Source: Bacteroidota bacterium
GTDB taxonomy: Bacteria; Bacteroidota; Bacteroidia; Chitinophagales; Chitinophagaceae
Length of the DNA stretch: 64,000 nt
Reading direction: 5' to 3'
NCBI GenBank assembly: GCA_026391455.1
Contig: JAPLEH010000073.1
Location: 25,396 to 89,395 of the forward strand
The notes below the pieces were generated by a model, which was not told the DNA's origin, did not search any database, and worked only from the letters and a program-made list of their open reading frames with translations. This document shows positions 17,494 to 27,056 of the stretch, one piece after another. The translations under genes and the position numbers were made by a program. The first letter of the stretch is position 1. Each line of letters begins with the position of its first letter.

Positions 17494-20400
17494 TTATTGT
17501 ATCAACACTTTCCCATTTGCAATGCGCTTGCCTGATTTATCGGTAAGCACCAACTGGTAAATGCCACGTCCGTGCTGTTTGATATTTACATTCATGCGCT
17601 GGTAGGGGGCATTGATGGTATAGGCTTTTGTAAATACCAATGCACCTTTGCCATCATATAAACTAAGCGTGTAAGAGGTGGCAGCGGGACTGTAATAAGC
17701 TACATCAAATACACCACCGTTCGGGTTAGGCATAATGAATAATTTATACCTGGCAGAATCCAGTATGCTCACTGCTGCGGATGTATTGCTGCAGGGCAAA
17801 CCGCTGGTATTGGTAACCGTAACGGTATAGCTGCCCAGTTTATCCAGGTCAATGCCCGTCAATGTAGGACCCGTTGCACCAGGTACGGTATTGCCATTTC
17901 TGAACCATGCATAATTATACGTTCCAGCGGGAGTTACGTTTGCAGTTAATGTAGTGGTAAGTCCCGGATATAAACGTGTATAAGGAGAAGCTGAAATGGT
18001 TACCTGCGGATTCGGACTTACTGCCACCACAGTCGAAGCAGAGGTAGCTGCACAACCACTCGCGTTGGTAACGGTAACCGAATAGTTGCCGCTGTTGCTA
18101 ACGGTGATTGTTGGTGTGGTAGCACCATTGCTCCACAGATAAGAACTTCCAGCGGAGGCAGAGAGTACCACATTGCCACCCTGGCAGAAGGCCAATGCAC
18201 CGCCGGCAGTAACATTCGCAACCGGTAAAGGATTCACGTTAACGGCAATGGCTGAAGAGGTACTTACACAGGAACCATTCGTTACTGTTACGGTGTACGA
18301 ACCGGATGTATTGACGGTAATGGATTGAGAGGTAGCACCGTCGCTCCACAGGTAAGAACTACCAGCGTTGGCAGTGAGCACCACATTACCACCCTGACAG
18401 AATGAAGTAGGTCCACCCGCAGAAGCTGTAGCTGCAGGAACTGCATTGATAGTCAGTGTAACCGGTGTGCGGGTAGCACTTTCACAACCGGAAGACGTTT
18501 CTCTGCTGGCCGCATAGTAGGTGATTGTACCCACGGTGCTCAGTGTAGGGCTGGTCACTACCGTACCATTCGTTGCAGCATTATACCATACAATGGTAAA
18601 GCCGGCAGCCGGTGTAGCAGTAGCAGTAAGGGTAGGCACCACACCTGCGGGACAAACATTTTGCAATTGGTTACCGCCACTGGTAGGGGCTGCTCCTGCA
18701 TTGCCCGATGTAATGGCTAAGTTATTGGGAGCTGTCTGACAGGTACCATTGCTGGCAAAAACAGAGATGGTTCCGGTAGTACCTGCATTGATATTTACAG
18801 TAAGAGTGGTCGTGCCTTGTCCGCCAGTAATCGCTACGCCAGCAGGAACGGTCCATGTATAGGAAGTGGCACCCGCTACTGCGGCGATGGTATAGGTAAC
18901 GCCGGTTTGACTGCCGCATACGGAGGTTAATCCGGTGATCGTACCTACTGCACCTAATCCGCCACCACCATTGGAGGAAGTGACATTGATAGCCACCGCT
19001 CTTTCGCTTTCAGACAACGTGGTGTTGTTCTTCGCACGAATGGTAAACCACATACTGGTATTGGGTGTAAGGCCGGTTGCTGTATAAGTAGTACCGGTAA
19101 TATTATTTCCCAATAATACAAAGTTGCCGGTTGCCGGATCCAAACGATAGATGTCATAGTGAGTGGCATTGGTAACGGCTGTCCAGGTGAAGAGTACTTC
19201 ACCTGCATTACAGCTTACACCACTTCCGGAAAATCCGGATACGGTGCCAAGTATTTTGAACGTAGCATCACTGTTGTCGGTAATGGCACCACTGAATACA
19301 CGGATCAATGCCTGGGAGGTGTTTACACCGGCAGGTACGGTCCAGGTAAGACGCGTAGTGTTGGCTGCTACGGAAGTAGAGATATTAGTCCAGGTGCCAC
19401 CATTGTCCAGTGAATATTGTACGGTTTGTGTACCGGTAATACCTGAATTATCCCAGGTGATTACTTGTGAACCGGAAGGCGTAAATGATTCACCACCGTT
19501 GGGATAGATCACTTCAATATAGGGCTGGTTGATATCCCATGTCAGTGAATAAGCTTGTGTAGGGCCTGAGGGAACAGCCTCACCGGTTACACGTAAGGTA
19601 TAGGTGCCTGCGGGTGGGTTATCAATCGTTACCTGTTCGATATTGCTGATATTGTCATCTGCTTTGGTGGCAGCAAGGGAAGGATTTAGGGGATCAAGTA
19701 TCCAGGGCAGAGAAGTAGTTGGTCCATTGATTACCCGGAGGTCCAGGTTATTCACCAGTGCGGTAGCCGCATTGGCGGCAGCAGCCGGGTCATTCCAGGT
19801 AAGCATTACCCGAAGCCTTGATGCACCTGCAGGAACGGTAATATTGAAATCGTTGGTCGCACCGGTAGCCACTGTATTCAACTGATAACGGTTTTCTTCG
19901 AGTATACGCACCGCAGCCAGTGCATTGATCCGTCCGAAACCAAAACGGTAATCCGGGCCCGCATTGCCAAGGTCCTGCGCTGTATTACACACAACATTTT
20001 TGATAAGCATGGAAGGGGGCAATACGTTTCCATTAAGTTGTTTATAGCGTTGTGCCAATACAGCAACAGTACCAGTTACCCCAGGTGTAGACATTGATGT
20101 ACCGGAAATGGTGCCGTATGTATTCAACGGAGTATAAGTAGAAAATACGCCATCGCCCATTGCACTGATCTCGGGCTTCACGCGGCCATCATGTACCGGG
20201 CCGAAACTACTGTAGCCGGTCATTCCTTCCAGTGAAGTGATAGAAGCCACTACCAAATTATTTTTAGCTGCCTTACCCGTACCGGTAATGGTACCCCAAC
20301 CGCTGGCGCAGGATGTTTGTGCGTTGCCGGCTGAATGACAATGTAAATGATAGTTGAAGTTATTCAGGTTGATGTCTGTGTTTCTTGCTCTTAAGGAGTA

Positions 20401-21432
20401 TGCAACAGAAGCGCCTGTTACACCACATTGCACACCCAATCCATCGTGGTACGAGTGATTGCTGGAGATGAGGGTATTGGCGGGTATAGCCGTCGCCATT
20501 TCCACCTGCACATCATTATTGAAACCGTTGTATGAATAAATAGTGGCATTGGGCGCCATTCCTCTTGCATTGGGATTGATAAGGCCACGTGAACCAACTG
20601 TACCGGATACGTGGGTGCCATGACTGCCCGCACCGCCAGTTTCCACATTGATGAGGCGACCGGCTGGAGAAAAATCAAGGTGCTGGCTGGCGATCTCATC
20701 CCATACGCCGATATTCATACCGTCGCCTTTCAGGTTGCGTACACCATCATTCAATACGCTGGTGCGGTGCAAACTTCTTCCCGGTAAATTCTCCGGTACA
20801 TTGGGCGGTGCAATATATTCGGCCCATTGTACAAAAGGTAAAGCTACCAGTTGTGGGATGTTGTTTTCCGGCACACGAACCGTTACCATCCGGAATGCTC
20901 CTGTATATTGAATAACGGATGCACCGAGCGAAGCTACCGCCGAAGCGATTTTACCTTCAGACAGATTTTTATATAATACAATATCCACGTCTGCAAAACC
21001 GGCATTCTTTCTGGCATAAGCAGGTACGCTTTTGGCCAGCAGATCGGGTACGGTCTTTTGTGCTGGTGTGAATTGAATAATACTGCGGATACCAAAACGG
21101 CTTACGAGATCATTGGTAAAACGTTGATCAACGGCTGCTGTAAAAGCGAGATGAGGAATATAATCCAGTAATTCGATACCTGCCTGTTTCAGTTGTTCCT
21201 TTTGCCCTTCAGTGGGTAATGTATAAAACTGAATCGTCACATAAGCGATATCATCAAACCGGCTTTGCGTAAAAACGGTGGATGATTTGGTGAGTGAAGT
21301 CGCATTTTGTGCCGGTACTATTTTCCCAGATTGTAAAGCAAGCGAATAATCTTCGCTCAATTGTGCCTGCAAGAAAATCGGAGCGCTTAAAAGAATAAGC
21401 AACACCCCTGTGTGGGTAAAAAATTTCCTCAT
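17494..21432 (-). CDS. Secreted subtilisin-family (S8) protease with T9SS sorting domain
   Basis: 1312 residues from the ATG at 21432, which begins a signal peptide (MRKFFTHTGVLLILLSAPIF); the frame is open further upstream but would overlap the divergent gene. A propeptide-like region runs to about residue 215. The catalytic domain follows, with a candidate Asp245 (GVWDE), His271 (HGTHVSG) and Ser446 (GTSMSTPG). A jelly-roll/PPC-like region, a fibronectin-type region and several Ig/PKD-like repeats rich in Thr, Ser and Gly ('FCQGGNVVL.A.AGSSYLWS.GAT' twice) come next. The last roughly 75 residues form a T9SS type A sorting domain (MPNPNGGVFDV ... GIYQLVL), so it is exported to the cell surface. 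It is divergent from the hydroxyproline gene at 21611. Confidence 0.9.
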   Translation of the reverse strand: MRKFFTHTGVLLILLSAPIFLQAQLSEDYSLALQSGKIVPAQNATSLTKSSTVFTQSRFDDIAYVTIQFYTLPTEGQKEQLKQAGIELLDYIPHLAFTAAVDQRFTNDLVSRFGIRSIIQFTPAQKTVPDLLAKSVPAYARKNAGFADVDIVLYKNLSEGKIASAVASLGASVIQYTGAFRMVTVRVPENNIPQLVALPFVQWAEYIAPPNVPENLPGRSLHRTSVLNDGVRNLKGDGMNIGVWDEIASQHLDFSPAGRLINVETGGAGSHGTHVSGTVGSRGLINPNARGMAPNATIYSYNGFNNDVQVEMATAIPANTLISSNHSYHDGLGVQCGVTGASVAYSLRARNTDINLNNFNYHLHCHSAGNAQTSCASGWGTITGTGKAAKNNLVVASITSLEGMTGYSSFGPVHDGRVKPEISAMGDGVFSTYTPLNTYGTISGTSMSTPGVTGTVAVLAQRYKQLNGNVLPPSMLIKNVVCNTAQDLGNAGPDYRFGFGRINALAAVRILEENRYQLNTVATGATNDFNITVPAGASRLRVMLTWNDPAAAANAATALVNNLDLRVINGPTTSLPWILDPLNPSLAATKADDNISNIEQVTIDNPPAGTYTLRVTGEAVPSGPTQAYSLTWDINQPYIEVIYPNGGESFTPSGSQVITWDNSGITGTQTVQYSLDNGGTWTNISTSVAANTTRLTWTVPAGVNTSQALIRVFSGAITDNSDATFKILGTVSGFSGSGVSCNAGEVLFTWTAVTNATHYDIYRLDPATGNFVLLGNNITGTTYTATGLTPNTSMWFTIRAKNNTTLSESERAVAINVTSSNGGGGLGAVGTITGLTSVCGSQTGVTYTIAAVAGATSYTWTVPAGVAITGGQGTTTLTVNINAGTTGTISVFASNGTCQTAPNNLAITSGNAGAAPTSGGNQLQNVCPAGVVPTLTATATPAAGFTIVWYNAATNGTVVTSPTLSTVGTITYYAASRETSSGCESATRTPVTLTINAVPAATASAGGPTSFCQGGNVVLTANAGSSYLWSDGATSQSITVNTSGSYTVTVTNGSCVSTSSAIAVNVNPLPVANVTAGGALAFCQGGNVVLSASAGSSYLWSNGATTPTITVSNSGNYSVTVTNASGCAATSASTVVAVSPNPQVTISASPYTRLYPGLTTTLTANVTPAGTYNYAWFRNGNTVPGATGPTLTGIDLDKLGSYTVTVTNTSGLPCSNTSAAVSILDSARYKLFIMPNPNGGVFDVAYYSPAATSYTLSLYDGKGALVFTKAYTINAPYQRMNVNIKQHGRGIYQLVLTDKSGKRIANGKVLIQ

Positions 21433-21610
21433 AGTCGTTGTTTTTTTTGATAAATGCCTGGTGGCGGGTTTAGGGCTGAAAATTAATTCATTTTTTCTGT
21501 TTCTACTGTGTCTGATTAACACGAAAATGTCACATTTTATGATGCTCCCAATGGGATAAATCAACGCCGGATAAATGCCTGAATCCTTTATCTTTAGCAA
21601 AAAACAGGCA

Positions 21611-22510
21611 ATGAAATTTGAATGGAATGGCGTATTCCCCGCCCTGCTTACCCCCTTTACAGAAAATGAAGAACTGGACCTTTCCCTTTTTGAGAAAAAC
21701 CTGCAAGCCCAGGTTGATGCCGGCGTGCATGGGGTGATTTTGGGCGGTTCATTGGGTGAAGCCAGTACGATTACCGTACCGGAAAAAGAAGCACTTGTAA
21801 AAACAGCCAAAGCTTTTTTGGGAGAACGGATACCCGTGATCCTGAATATTGCGGAAAGCAGTACCAGGGATGCCATTGTACAGGCAAAAAATGCAGAACA
21901 ATGGGGCGCAGACGGGCTGATGCTGTTGCCACCGATGCGCTATAAAAGTGATGATCGCGAAACCATTACTTATTTTAAAACGGTGGCGAATGCCACATCA
22001 CTGCCTGTCATGATCTATAATAATCCGGTAGATTATAAGATCGATACACGGCCTGATATGTTTGATGAATTGATAACCTGTGAAAATATCACTGCTCTGA
22101 AAGAAAGTTCACGCGATGTAACCAACCTCACCCGTATGAAGAACCGCTTTGGTGACCGCATTAAAATTTTATGTGGTGTGGATACACTGGCCATGGAAGA
22201 GCTCTGTCTGGGAGCCGATGGCTGGGTGGCTGGTTTAGTATGTGCATTTCCGGCAGAAACGGTTGCCATTTACAACCTGGTAAAAGCAGGCCGCATTGAA
22301 GAAGCTACGAAAATCTATCGCTGGTTCATGCCCTTGCTCGAACTGGATATACATCCCAAACTGGTGCAGTATATCAAACTGGCCGCAGCCGAATGTGGTA
22401 TCGGCAGTGAATATGTGCGTGCGCCACGATTGGTACTGGAAGGAGCGGAGCGGGAACGGGTGTTGAAGACAATAAGAGAGGGGATTGCGAAAAGACCGGC
22501 GCTAGTTTAG
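21611..22510 (+). CDS. DapA-family lyase, probable 1-pyrroline-4-hydroxy-2-carboxylate deaminase
   Basis: 299 residues. The TIM-barrel lyase pattern of the dihydrodipicolinate synthase family is clear: GVFPALLTPFTENEELD, GGSLGEAS, Tyr136 in MIYNNP and the Schiff-base Lys164 in ITALKESSRD. Position beside a 2,5-dioxovalerate dehydrogenase, with a hydroxyproline epimerase and an FAD oxidase nearby, points to the third step of trans-4-hydroxyproline breakdown (deamination to 2-oxoglutarate semialdehyde). The start at 21611 fits the conserved N-terminus. TATCTTTA shortly upstream is one base off the -7 consensus. The repeat 'aattaagaatttag' begins at the stop codon. The function is assigned by context; N-acetylneuraminate lyase-like activity is the main alternative. 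Confidence 0.8.
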   Translation: MKFEWNGVFPALLTPFTENEELDLSLFEKNLQAQVDAGVHGVILGGSLGEASTITVPEKEALVKTAKAFLGERIPVILNIAESSTRDAIVQAKNAEQWGADGLMLLPPMRYKSDDRETITYFKTVANATSLPVMIYNNPVDYKIDTRPDMFDELITCENITALKESSRDVTNLTRMKNRFGDRIKILCGVDTLAMEELCLGADGWVAGLVCAFPAETVAIYNLVKAGRIEEATKIYRWFMPLLELDIHPKLVQYIKLAAAECGIGSEYVRAPRLVLEGAERERVLKTIREGIAKRPALV

Positions 22511-22544
22511 AATTAAGAATTTAGAATTAAGAATGCTGAATTAG
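22511..22544 (+). repeat. 7-nt word array after the stop codon
   Basis: aattaag-aatttag-aattaag-aatgctg-aatta, starting directly after TAG of the deaminase gene and reading in its sense direction. Confidence 0.7.
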
Positions 22545-22629
22545 TTATCGGGTATCTCCGTTTTCTTTTTGGGAATGATAAATTACTCTTCCATGGAAAA
22601 TCGGAATAAAGTTTATTCAATCATTTCAC

Positions 22630-24111
22630 ATGTATAAAGACGCAAGCATACAAGATATAGATTCCACCCTATCGAAAGCATGGAGCGCTTTTCAGGTTTT
22701 TAATAAGATATCATTGAAAGATCGTGCTCATTTTATGCGCACGATTGCCAGAGAGATCGAGGCGCTGGGGGATGAATTACTCATGGTCACTGGCCGGGAA
22801 ACCAATTTGCCGGAAGCGCGCTTGCGCAATGAAAGGGCCCGAACCATTTTTCAACTGAACTCCTATGCTGATGCCTGCGAAAGGGGGGATTGGCTCGAGG
22901 TACGTATTGATACAGCGCTGCCTGACCGCAACCCACCGAAACCGGATATTCGTAAAATGATGACCGGCATCGGGCCCGTGGTGGTATTCGGAGCAGCCAA
23001 TTTTCCTTATGCTTATTCCACCGCAGGAGGTGATACCGCTTCCGCATTTGCAGCAGGTTGCCCGGTAATTGTAAAAGCACATCCTGCGCATCCGCAAACC
23101 AGTGAATTAATGGCAACGGCCATTCATACAGCAGTAAAAAGTTGTTCATTGCCGGAAGGAGTATTTTCGCATATACATGGCGTTAGTTTTGAAGTGGGAC
23201 GTGCATTGGTGGAGCATCCGCATACCCGTGCAGTAGGTTTTACCGGCTCGTTGGCTGGGGGTAAGCAATTATTTGACTGGGCTAACCAACGCAGTGTACC
23301 TATCCCGGTGTTCGCAGAAATGAGCAGCATCAATCCTGTTTTTTTATTGCCGCAAAAAATGAAAACAGATGCGGCTGCCGTGGCTGCTATGTATGCATCA
23401 TCGATCACCCTGGGTGTGGGACAGTTTTGCACCAACCCCGGTCTTATCATCGGATTGGAAGGAAACGATTTGCAAACATTTATTGAATCACTCAGTGCAG
23501 CCATAGAAGGAATAGCACCAGGTACGATGTTGCATGCCGGCATCGCCGAAAATTATCGGGTAAAAAGAACAGAAGCGTTGGCACAGTCAGGTGTGGAAAT
23601 GGTGGCCGTATCGGGTACCGATGCTGGCGAAAATCAGGGTGTCCCTACGATCGCCAAAACTTCCGCCCAACAGTTTTTGCAAAATCCTGTATTGCACCGC
23701 GAAGTATTCGGGCCATATTCGCTGGTGATAGCCTGCAATACTATGGAGGAAATGCTGCAGGTGGCACGTGTTATGGAAGGACAACTGACCGCCACGATGA
23801 TGGCAACCGAAGAAGATATTGTAACACATACATCACTTACGGAAGCAATAATGCATTGTTGCGGACGTTTCATTCTCAACAGTGTACCTACCGGCGTAGA
23901 AGTATGTATGGCTATGCAGCATGGAGGACCATATCCCGCCACGACGGATTCCCGTTTTGGCGCTGTGGGTGCCGATGCTATCAAACGGTTTGTAAGGCCA
24001 CTGGCTTTTCAGAACTGGCCCGATGGATTTCTGCCTCCTCCATTACAAAACAGCAACCCAATGGGAATTTGGCGAATGGTGAATGATCAATTTACTAATG
24101 TGATAATTTGA
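22630..24111 (+). CDS. 2,5-dioxovalerate (2-oxoglutarate semialdehyde) dehydrogenase
   Basis: 493 residues of the aldehyde dehydrogenase superfamily. Catalytic residues are Glu230 (VFAEMSSINP) and Cys267 (GQFCTNPG); the cofactor region includes VVFGAANFPYAYS and GFTGSLAGG. The sequence style (AAGCPVIVKAHPAHPQTSEL) is that of 2-oxoglutarate semialdehyde dehydrogenases rather than of succinate semialdehyde enzymes. It would oxidise the product of the upstream deaminase to 2-oxoglutarate, the last step of hydroxyproline catabolism. It follows the deaminase by 119 nt on the same strand. The final residues (TNVII) and the TGA are encoded inside an 8-nt repeat array, so the C-terminus may have been reset by the repeat. 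Confidence 0.88.
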   Translation: MYKDASIQDIDSTLSKAWSAFQVFNKISLKDRAHFMRTIAREIEALGDELLMVTGRETNLPEARLRNERARTIFQLNSYADACERGDWLEVRIDTALPDRNPPKPDIRKMMTGIGPVVVFGAANFPYAYSTAGGDTASAFAAGCPVIVKAHPAHPQTSELMATAIHTAVKSCSLPEGVFSHIHGVSFEVGRALVEHPHTRAVGFTGSLAGGKQLFDWANQRSVPIPVFAEMSSINPVFLLPQKMKTDAAAVAAMYASSITLGVGQFCTNPGLIIGLEGNDLQTFIESLSAAIEGIAPGTMLHAGIAENYRVKRTEALAQSGVEMVAVSGTDAGENQGVPTIAKTSAQQFLQNPVLHREVFGPYSLVIACNTMEEMLQVARVMEGQLTATMMATEEDIVTHTSLTEAIMHCCGRFILNSVPTGVEVCMAMQHGGPYPATTDSRFGAVGADAIKRFVRPLAFQNWPDGFLPPPLQNSNPMGIWRMVNDQFTNVII

Positions 24112-24299
24112 TAATTTGATAATGTGCTAATCTGCTAATGTGCTAATGAAACAGCCAGCAACAATGTGATAATGTGATAATTTGCTAATCTGATAATGAA
24201 ACAGCCAGCAACAAAATGTGATAATGTGATAATATGCTAATGTGCTAACGAAACAGCCAATAACTATCAACCAGAAACCCGCAACCAGCAACCCGTACA
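24097..24299 (+). repeat. 8-nt and 7-nt word arrays between dehydrogenase and VOC genes
   Basis: The first part is gataattt/gataatgt/gctaatct-type 8-mers reading in the gene's sense, interrupted by 'gaaacagccagcaac'. Near the next start it changes to the reverse complement of a 7-nt 'gttgctg' word (aaccagcaacccg). No gene is present. Confidence 0.8.
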
Positions 24300-24668
24300 A
24301 TGGCAGTATGTATTCCATTTTTAGGCGTCACTGATATGTATGCCACACTTGAGTGGTACGTGGGCATTGGCTTTACCTGTACAGGCACTAATCTGGCCTG
24401 GGAGCCGGATGCAGAGCTGAGTTGGGCTCAACTGGAATGGGAAGGTGCTGCTATTATGCTCTTTCCATCGGAAAAACAATCACTGCCCGGCGCAATCCGC
24501 GACGCAGGATTATTCTTTAAAGTACAATCTATCTCCGGATTGGTGGACAAACTTAAACACGTAGCCCGTATCATCGAACTCACCGAAGAAACCTTTGATG
24601 GTAAACAGGAAGTAACTTTCGAAGACCTCAATGGATTCAGGGTGACGATGTCTGCAACCGGTGTATGA
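24300..24668 (+). CDS. VOC (glyoxalase/bleomycin-resistance) superfamily protein
   Basis: 122 residues with the beta-alpha-beta-beta-beta pattern of a vicinal-oxygen-chelate protein: 'PFLGVTDMYATLEWYVGIGF', 'LSWAQLEWEGAAIMLFPSEK', 'GLFFKVQSISGLVDKLK' and 'KQEVTFEDLNGFRVTMS' (each shorter than a full domain). His and Glu metal ligands are not conserved at the usual places, so it may be a binding protein without enzyme activity. It sits alone between repeat-rich spacers. Confidence 0.75.
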   Translation: MAVCIPFLGVTDMYATLEWYVGIGFTCTGTNLAWEPDAELSWAQLEWEGAAIMLFPSEKQSLPGAIRDAGLFFKVQSISGLVDKLKHVARIIELTEETFDGKQEVTFEDLNGFRVTMSATGV

Positions 24669-24797
24669 GCTGCAAGCCACAAGCCTTGAGCTTCGAGTAG
24701 CATGCTAATAGCTTGTAGCTAATTGCTTGCAGCTTTTCCAAAATCATTATTTTATCGGATCTGTTTTCCTACCTTCGCCGCCATTAAAATAAAACGC

Positions 24798-25376
24798 ATG
24801 AAGCAGGACGATTTGTTGATCTTACGAAGCGGTAATCAGTGTGAATTATGTGGAGCTAAGGAAGGATTGACGGTATATGAAGTGCCACCTTCCACTGGCA
24901 ATATGGAAGATGCCGTACTGATATGCTCCAAATGCAGCGCACAGATCGAAAAGAAAGAAGAGATCGACAGCGCCCACTGGCATTGCCTCACCACTACAAT
25001 GTGGAGCGAAGTGCCTGCGGTACAAGTGATGGCCTGGCGAATGCTCAACCGGCTGCGTGATCAGAGCTGGGCTGCCGAAAATATCGAGATGCTTTATCTC
25101 GATGAAAAGCACCTGGCCTGGGCCAAAGCCACCGGCGATCATGAAAATGATGGTTCCGTTGATCTGCACAAAGATTGTTATGGCGCCATGCTGCAAAACG
25201 GCGATAATGTGGTGCTCACCAAATCACTGGATGTAAAGGGTTCCACCATCACGGCCAAACTGGGTACCGTGGTGCGTAATATCCGTCTCGTACCCGACAA
25301 TACCGAACAGATCGAAGGAAAAGTAGACGGGCAACAAATTGTGATACTAACGAAATATGTGCGGAAGCAGGGATGA
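24798..25376 (+). CDS. phnA: PhnA family zinc-ribbon protein
   Basis: 192 residues from ATG 24798; the frame is open upstream but that part lies in repeat-like sequence. The N-terminus has a zinc ribbon with two CxxC pairs (CELCGA and CSKCSA). The C-terminus has the PhnA domain: 'HKDCYGAMLQNGDNVVLTKSLDVKG' and 'LGTVVRNIRLV' with 'IEGKVDGQQIVILTKYVRK'. Despite its name, PhnA of this type has no proven role in phosphonate use. A TACCTTCG element lies a few nucleotides before the start, one base off the Bacteroidota -7 consensus. Confidence 0.88.
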   Translation: MKQDDLLILRSGNQCELCGAKEGLTVYEVPPSTGNMEDAVLICSKCSAQIEKKEEIDSAHWHCLTTTMWSEVPAVQVMAWRMLNRLRDQSWAAENIEMLYLDEKHLAWAKATGDHENDGSVDLHKDCYGAMLQNGDNVVLTKSLDVKGSTITAKLGTVVRNIRLVPDNTEQIEGKVDGQQIVILTKYVRKQG

Positions 25377-25465
25377 TATCGCTTACATGATAATTGGCTT
25401 TATCTTTTTATATATGCGATAACGCCGCACATTCACATCAAGGAAATCAATCAACCACCCGCACA

Positions 25466-25765
25466 ATTAATGCAAAGGCATGGGTTTCAACCCATGCAAA
25501 AAAATCAACAAAAGAAAAACCGGGACAATAACCCAACGACCCAACCCAATTAATGCAAAGGCATGGGTTTCAACCCACGTAAAAAAAACGTATGCATAAA
25601 AAAACCGAAACAATCATTCAACCACCCCGCACCATTAATGCATAGACATGGGCTTCAACCCCTGTAAAAGAAATCCGCGAAATCAACATTCAAAAGGAAT
25701 CTATACAACGAATTCCACCACCTTGCCCAATTAATGCATAGACATGGGTTTCAACCCATGTAAAC
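25466..25765 (+). repeat. Array of four TTCA-loop hairpin units
   Basis: Four units of about 85-97 bp start 'attaatgca(aag/tag)' and contain hairpins at 25478-25497 (GCATGGGT-TTCA-ACCCATGC, perfect), 25561-25580 (imperfect), 25646-25665 (imperfect) and 25742-25761 (ACATGGGT-TTCA-ACCCATGT, perfect). The 'TGCATAG..' lead and TTCA loop match the 9-kb array although the stem outer pairs differ. The last unit overlaps the 3' end of the desaturase-family gene. The 25377-25730 gap holds no gene. Confidence 0.85.
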
Positions 25766-27017
25766 CATTGCGGTGTTGTAAGGAAAAGTATATAGTCCCC
25801 ATCAGCGAAACGAACAAATAAACTCCCAATACCCATGTTGCTGAAGGAAGCCATTGATTCGCCCCAAACCAATCACCCTGATCATACAAAAACCAGAGCC
25901 CGAGTCCGCAGCGAATGAATTCCCAGATGATGGCATAGCGGTCATGGTCCATCAATTCTGTAAGCGCATAAATAGTAAGAAATATAAATAAGCCATACCA
26001 GTAGATATAGCTGCTGTCGATACGATTGATAGAGGCGATATTGCCAAAAAGGTAGCTGACAAAGAACAAAGTAGTCAGCAACTGAAACCAGGTCCATGCA
26101 TTGAAAGCGGGGGTGGTTTTGGTATCATATTTTTCAAAATGATACACGTCTTCGATCTTATACACCGGGTATTTCGCAACCACATCAGCGGGGCGATAGC
26201 CGGTGGGTTTGAACCACAAGAGGAATTTATCCGCCCAGTTGCGGGTGCGCCAGGTATCTTTCATCATCAGCCATAAATGCTGAAAATTGATCTTGATGGG
26301 GTTCCAGGTACGGGCGGGGCGGGTAATGCCATATACCGGTGGTATCTCTTTTTTTTCTTCTACGAATGTGCCAAACAGTTTATCCCATACAATAAATATC
26401 TGCGAGAGATTCTTATCCATGTATTCGGGGTTTACGGCATGATGTACGCGGTGATGAGAAGGGGTGACCAATATTTTTTCCAGAAAACCCATGCGGTTGA
26501 TATGGCGGGTATGGTACCAGAATTGGGCAAAGAGATGCAAAGGGGCAATGGTGCTGATCACGATCTCCGGAATACCCAGCAGGGCGGCGGGCAGCAGTAA
26601 TACGGTAAACAGGTTGAAGAATGAAGATATACTCTGACGCAAGGCACAGGCGAGGTTGAACTCTTCGCTGCTGTGGTGAATCACGTGCAGGTTCCAGAAG
26701 AGGTTGATCTTATGGCTCCAGCGGTGTACCCAATATCCGTTGAAATCAATGATGATAAAGGTGAGTACATATACCAGTATCGTGTTGTCGATATGTACAA
26801 GGGCGAGGTATTTATACATGAAGGGATAGATCGCTATGGCGACCGTAAGTTCCAGTACACTTTTGGTAACATTGGTGATACCTGAGCTGAGAGAGGAAAC
26901 CATGTCCAGGTGGCGGACGGTATCAAAGCCTTTGCGCCAGCCATACCATTTTTCAAAAAGAACCAGTGCCAGGAAGGCTGGCATGGCAATGAGCAGTATC
27001 TTTCCGTAAGTTTCCAT
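25731..27017 (-). CDS. Sterol desaturase / fatty acid hydroxylase superfamily membrane protein
   Basis: 428 residues from the ATG at 27017. It is an integral membrane protein with histidine boxes of the family: HRWSH, HVIHHSSEEFN, HTRH and HHRVHHAVN. These bind a di-iron centre that hydroxylates or desaturates lipids. Extra C-terminal helices (about 330-415) extend it beyond the core. The last residues, HGLKPMSMH, are encoded by a hairpin repeat, which also supplies the stop. It diverges from the BNR protein gene with only a 39-nt gap. The substrate is unknown; alkylglycerol monooxygenase-like activity is possible. Confidence 0.85.
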   Translation of the reverse strand: METYGKILLIAMPAFLALVLFEKWYGWRKGFDTVRHLDMVSSLSSGITNVTKSVLELTVAIAIYPFMYKYLALVHIDNTILVYVLTFIIIDFNGYWVHRWSHKINLFWNLHVIHHSSEEFNLACALRQSISSFFNLFTVLLLPAALLGIPEIVISTIAPLHLFAQFWYHTRHINRMGFLEKILVTPSHHRVHHAVNPEYMDKNLSQIFIVWDKLFGTFVEEKKEIPPVYGITRPARTWNPIKINFQHLWLMMKDTWRTRNWADKFLLWFKPTGYRPADVVAKYPVYKIEDVYHFEKYDTKTTPAFNAWTWFQLLTTLFFVSYLFGNIASINRIDSSYIYWYGLFIFLTIYALTELMDHDRYAIIWEFIRCGLGLWFLYDQGDWFGANQWLPSATWVLGVYLFVSLMGTIYFSLQHRNGLHGLKPMSMH

Positions 27018-27056
27018 AACAAGCAATATTGATCACGAATTTACAAAAACACTTCT

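Noticed and set aside
17494..21876. Longer version of the subtilase starting at 21876
   Set aside because: It would overlap the divergent deaminase gene; the signal peptide begins at 21432.
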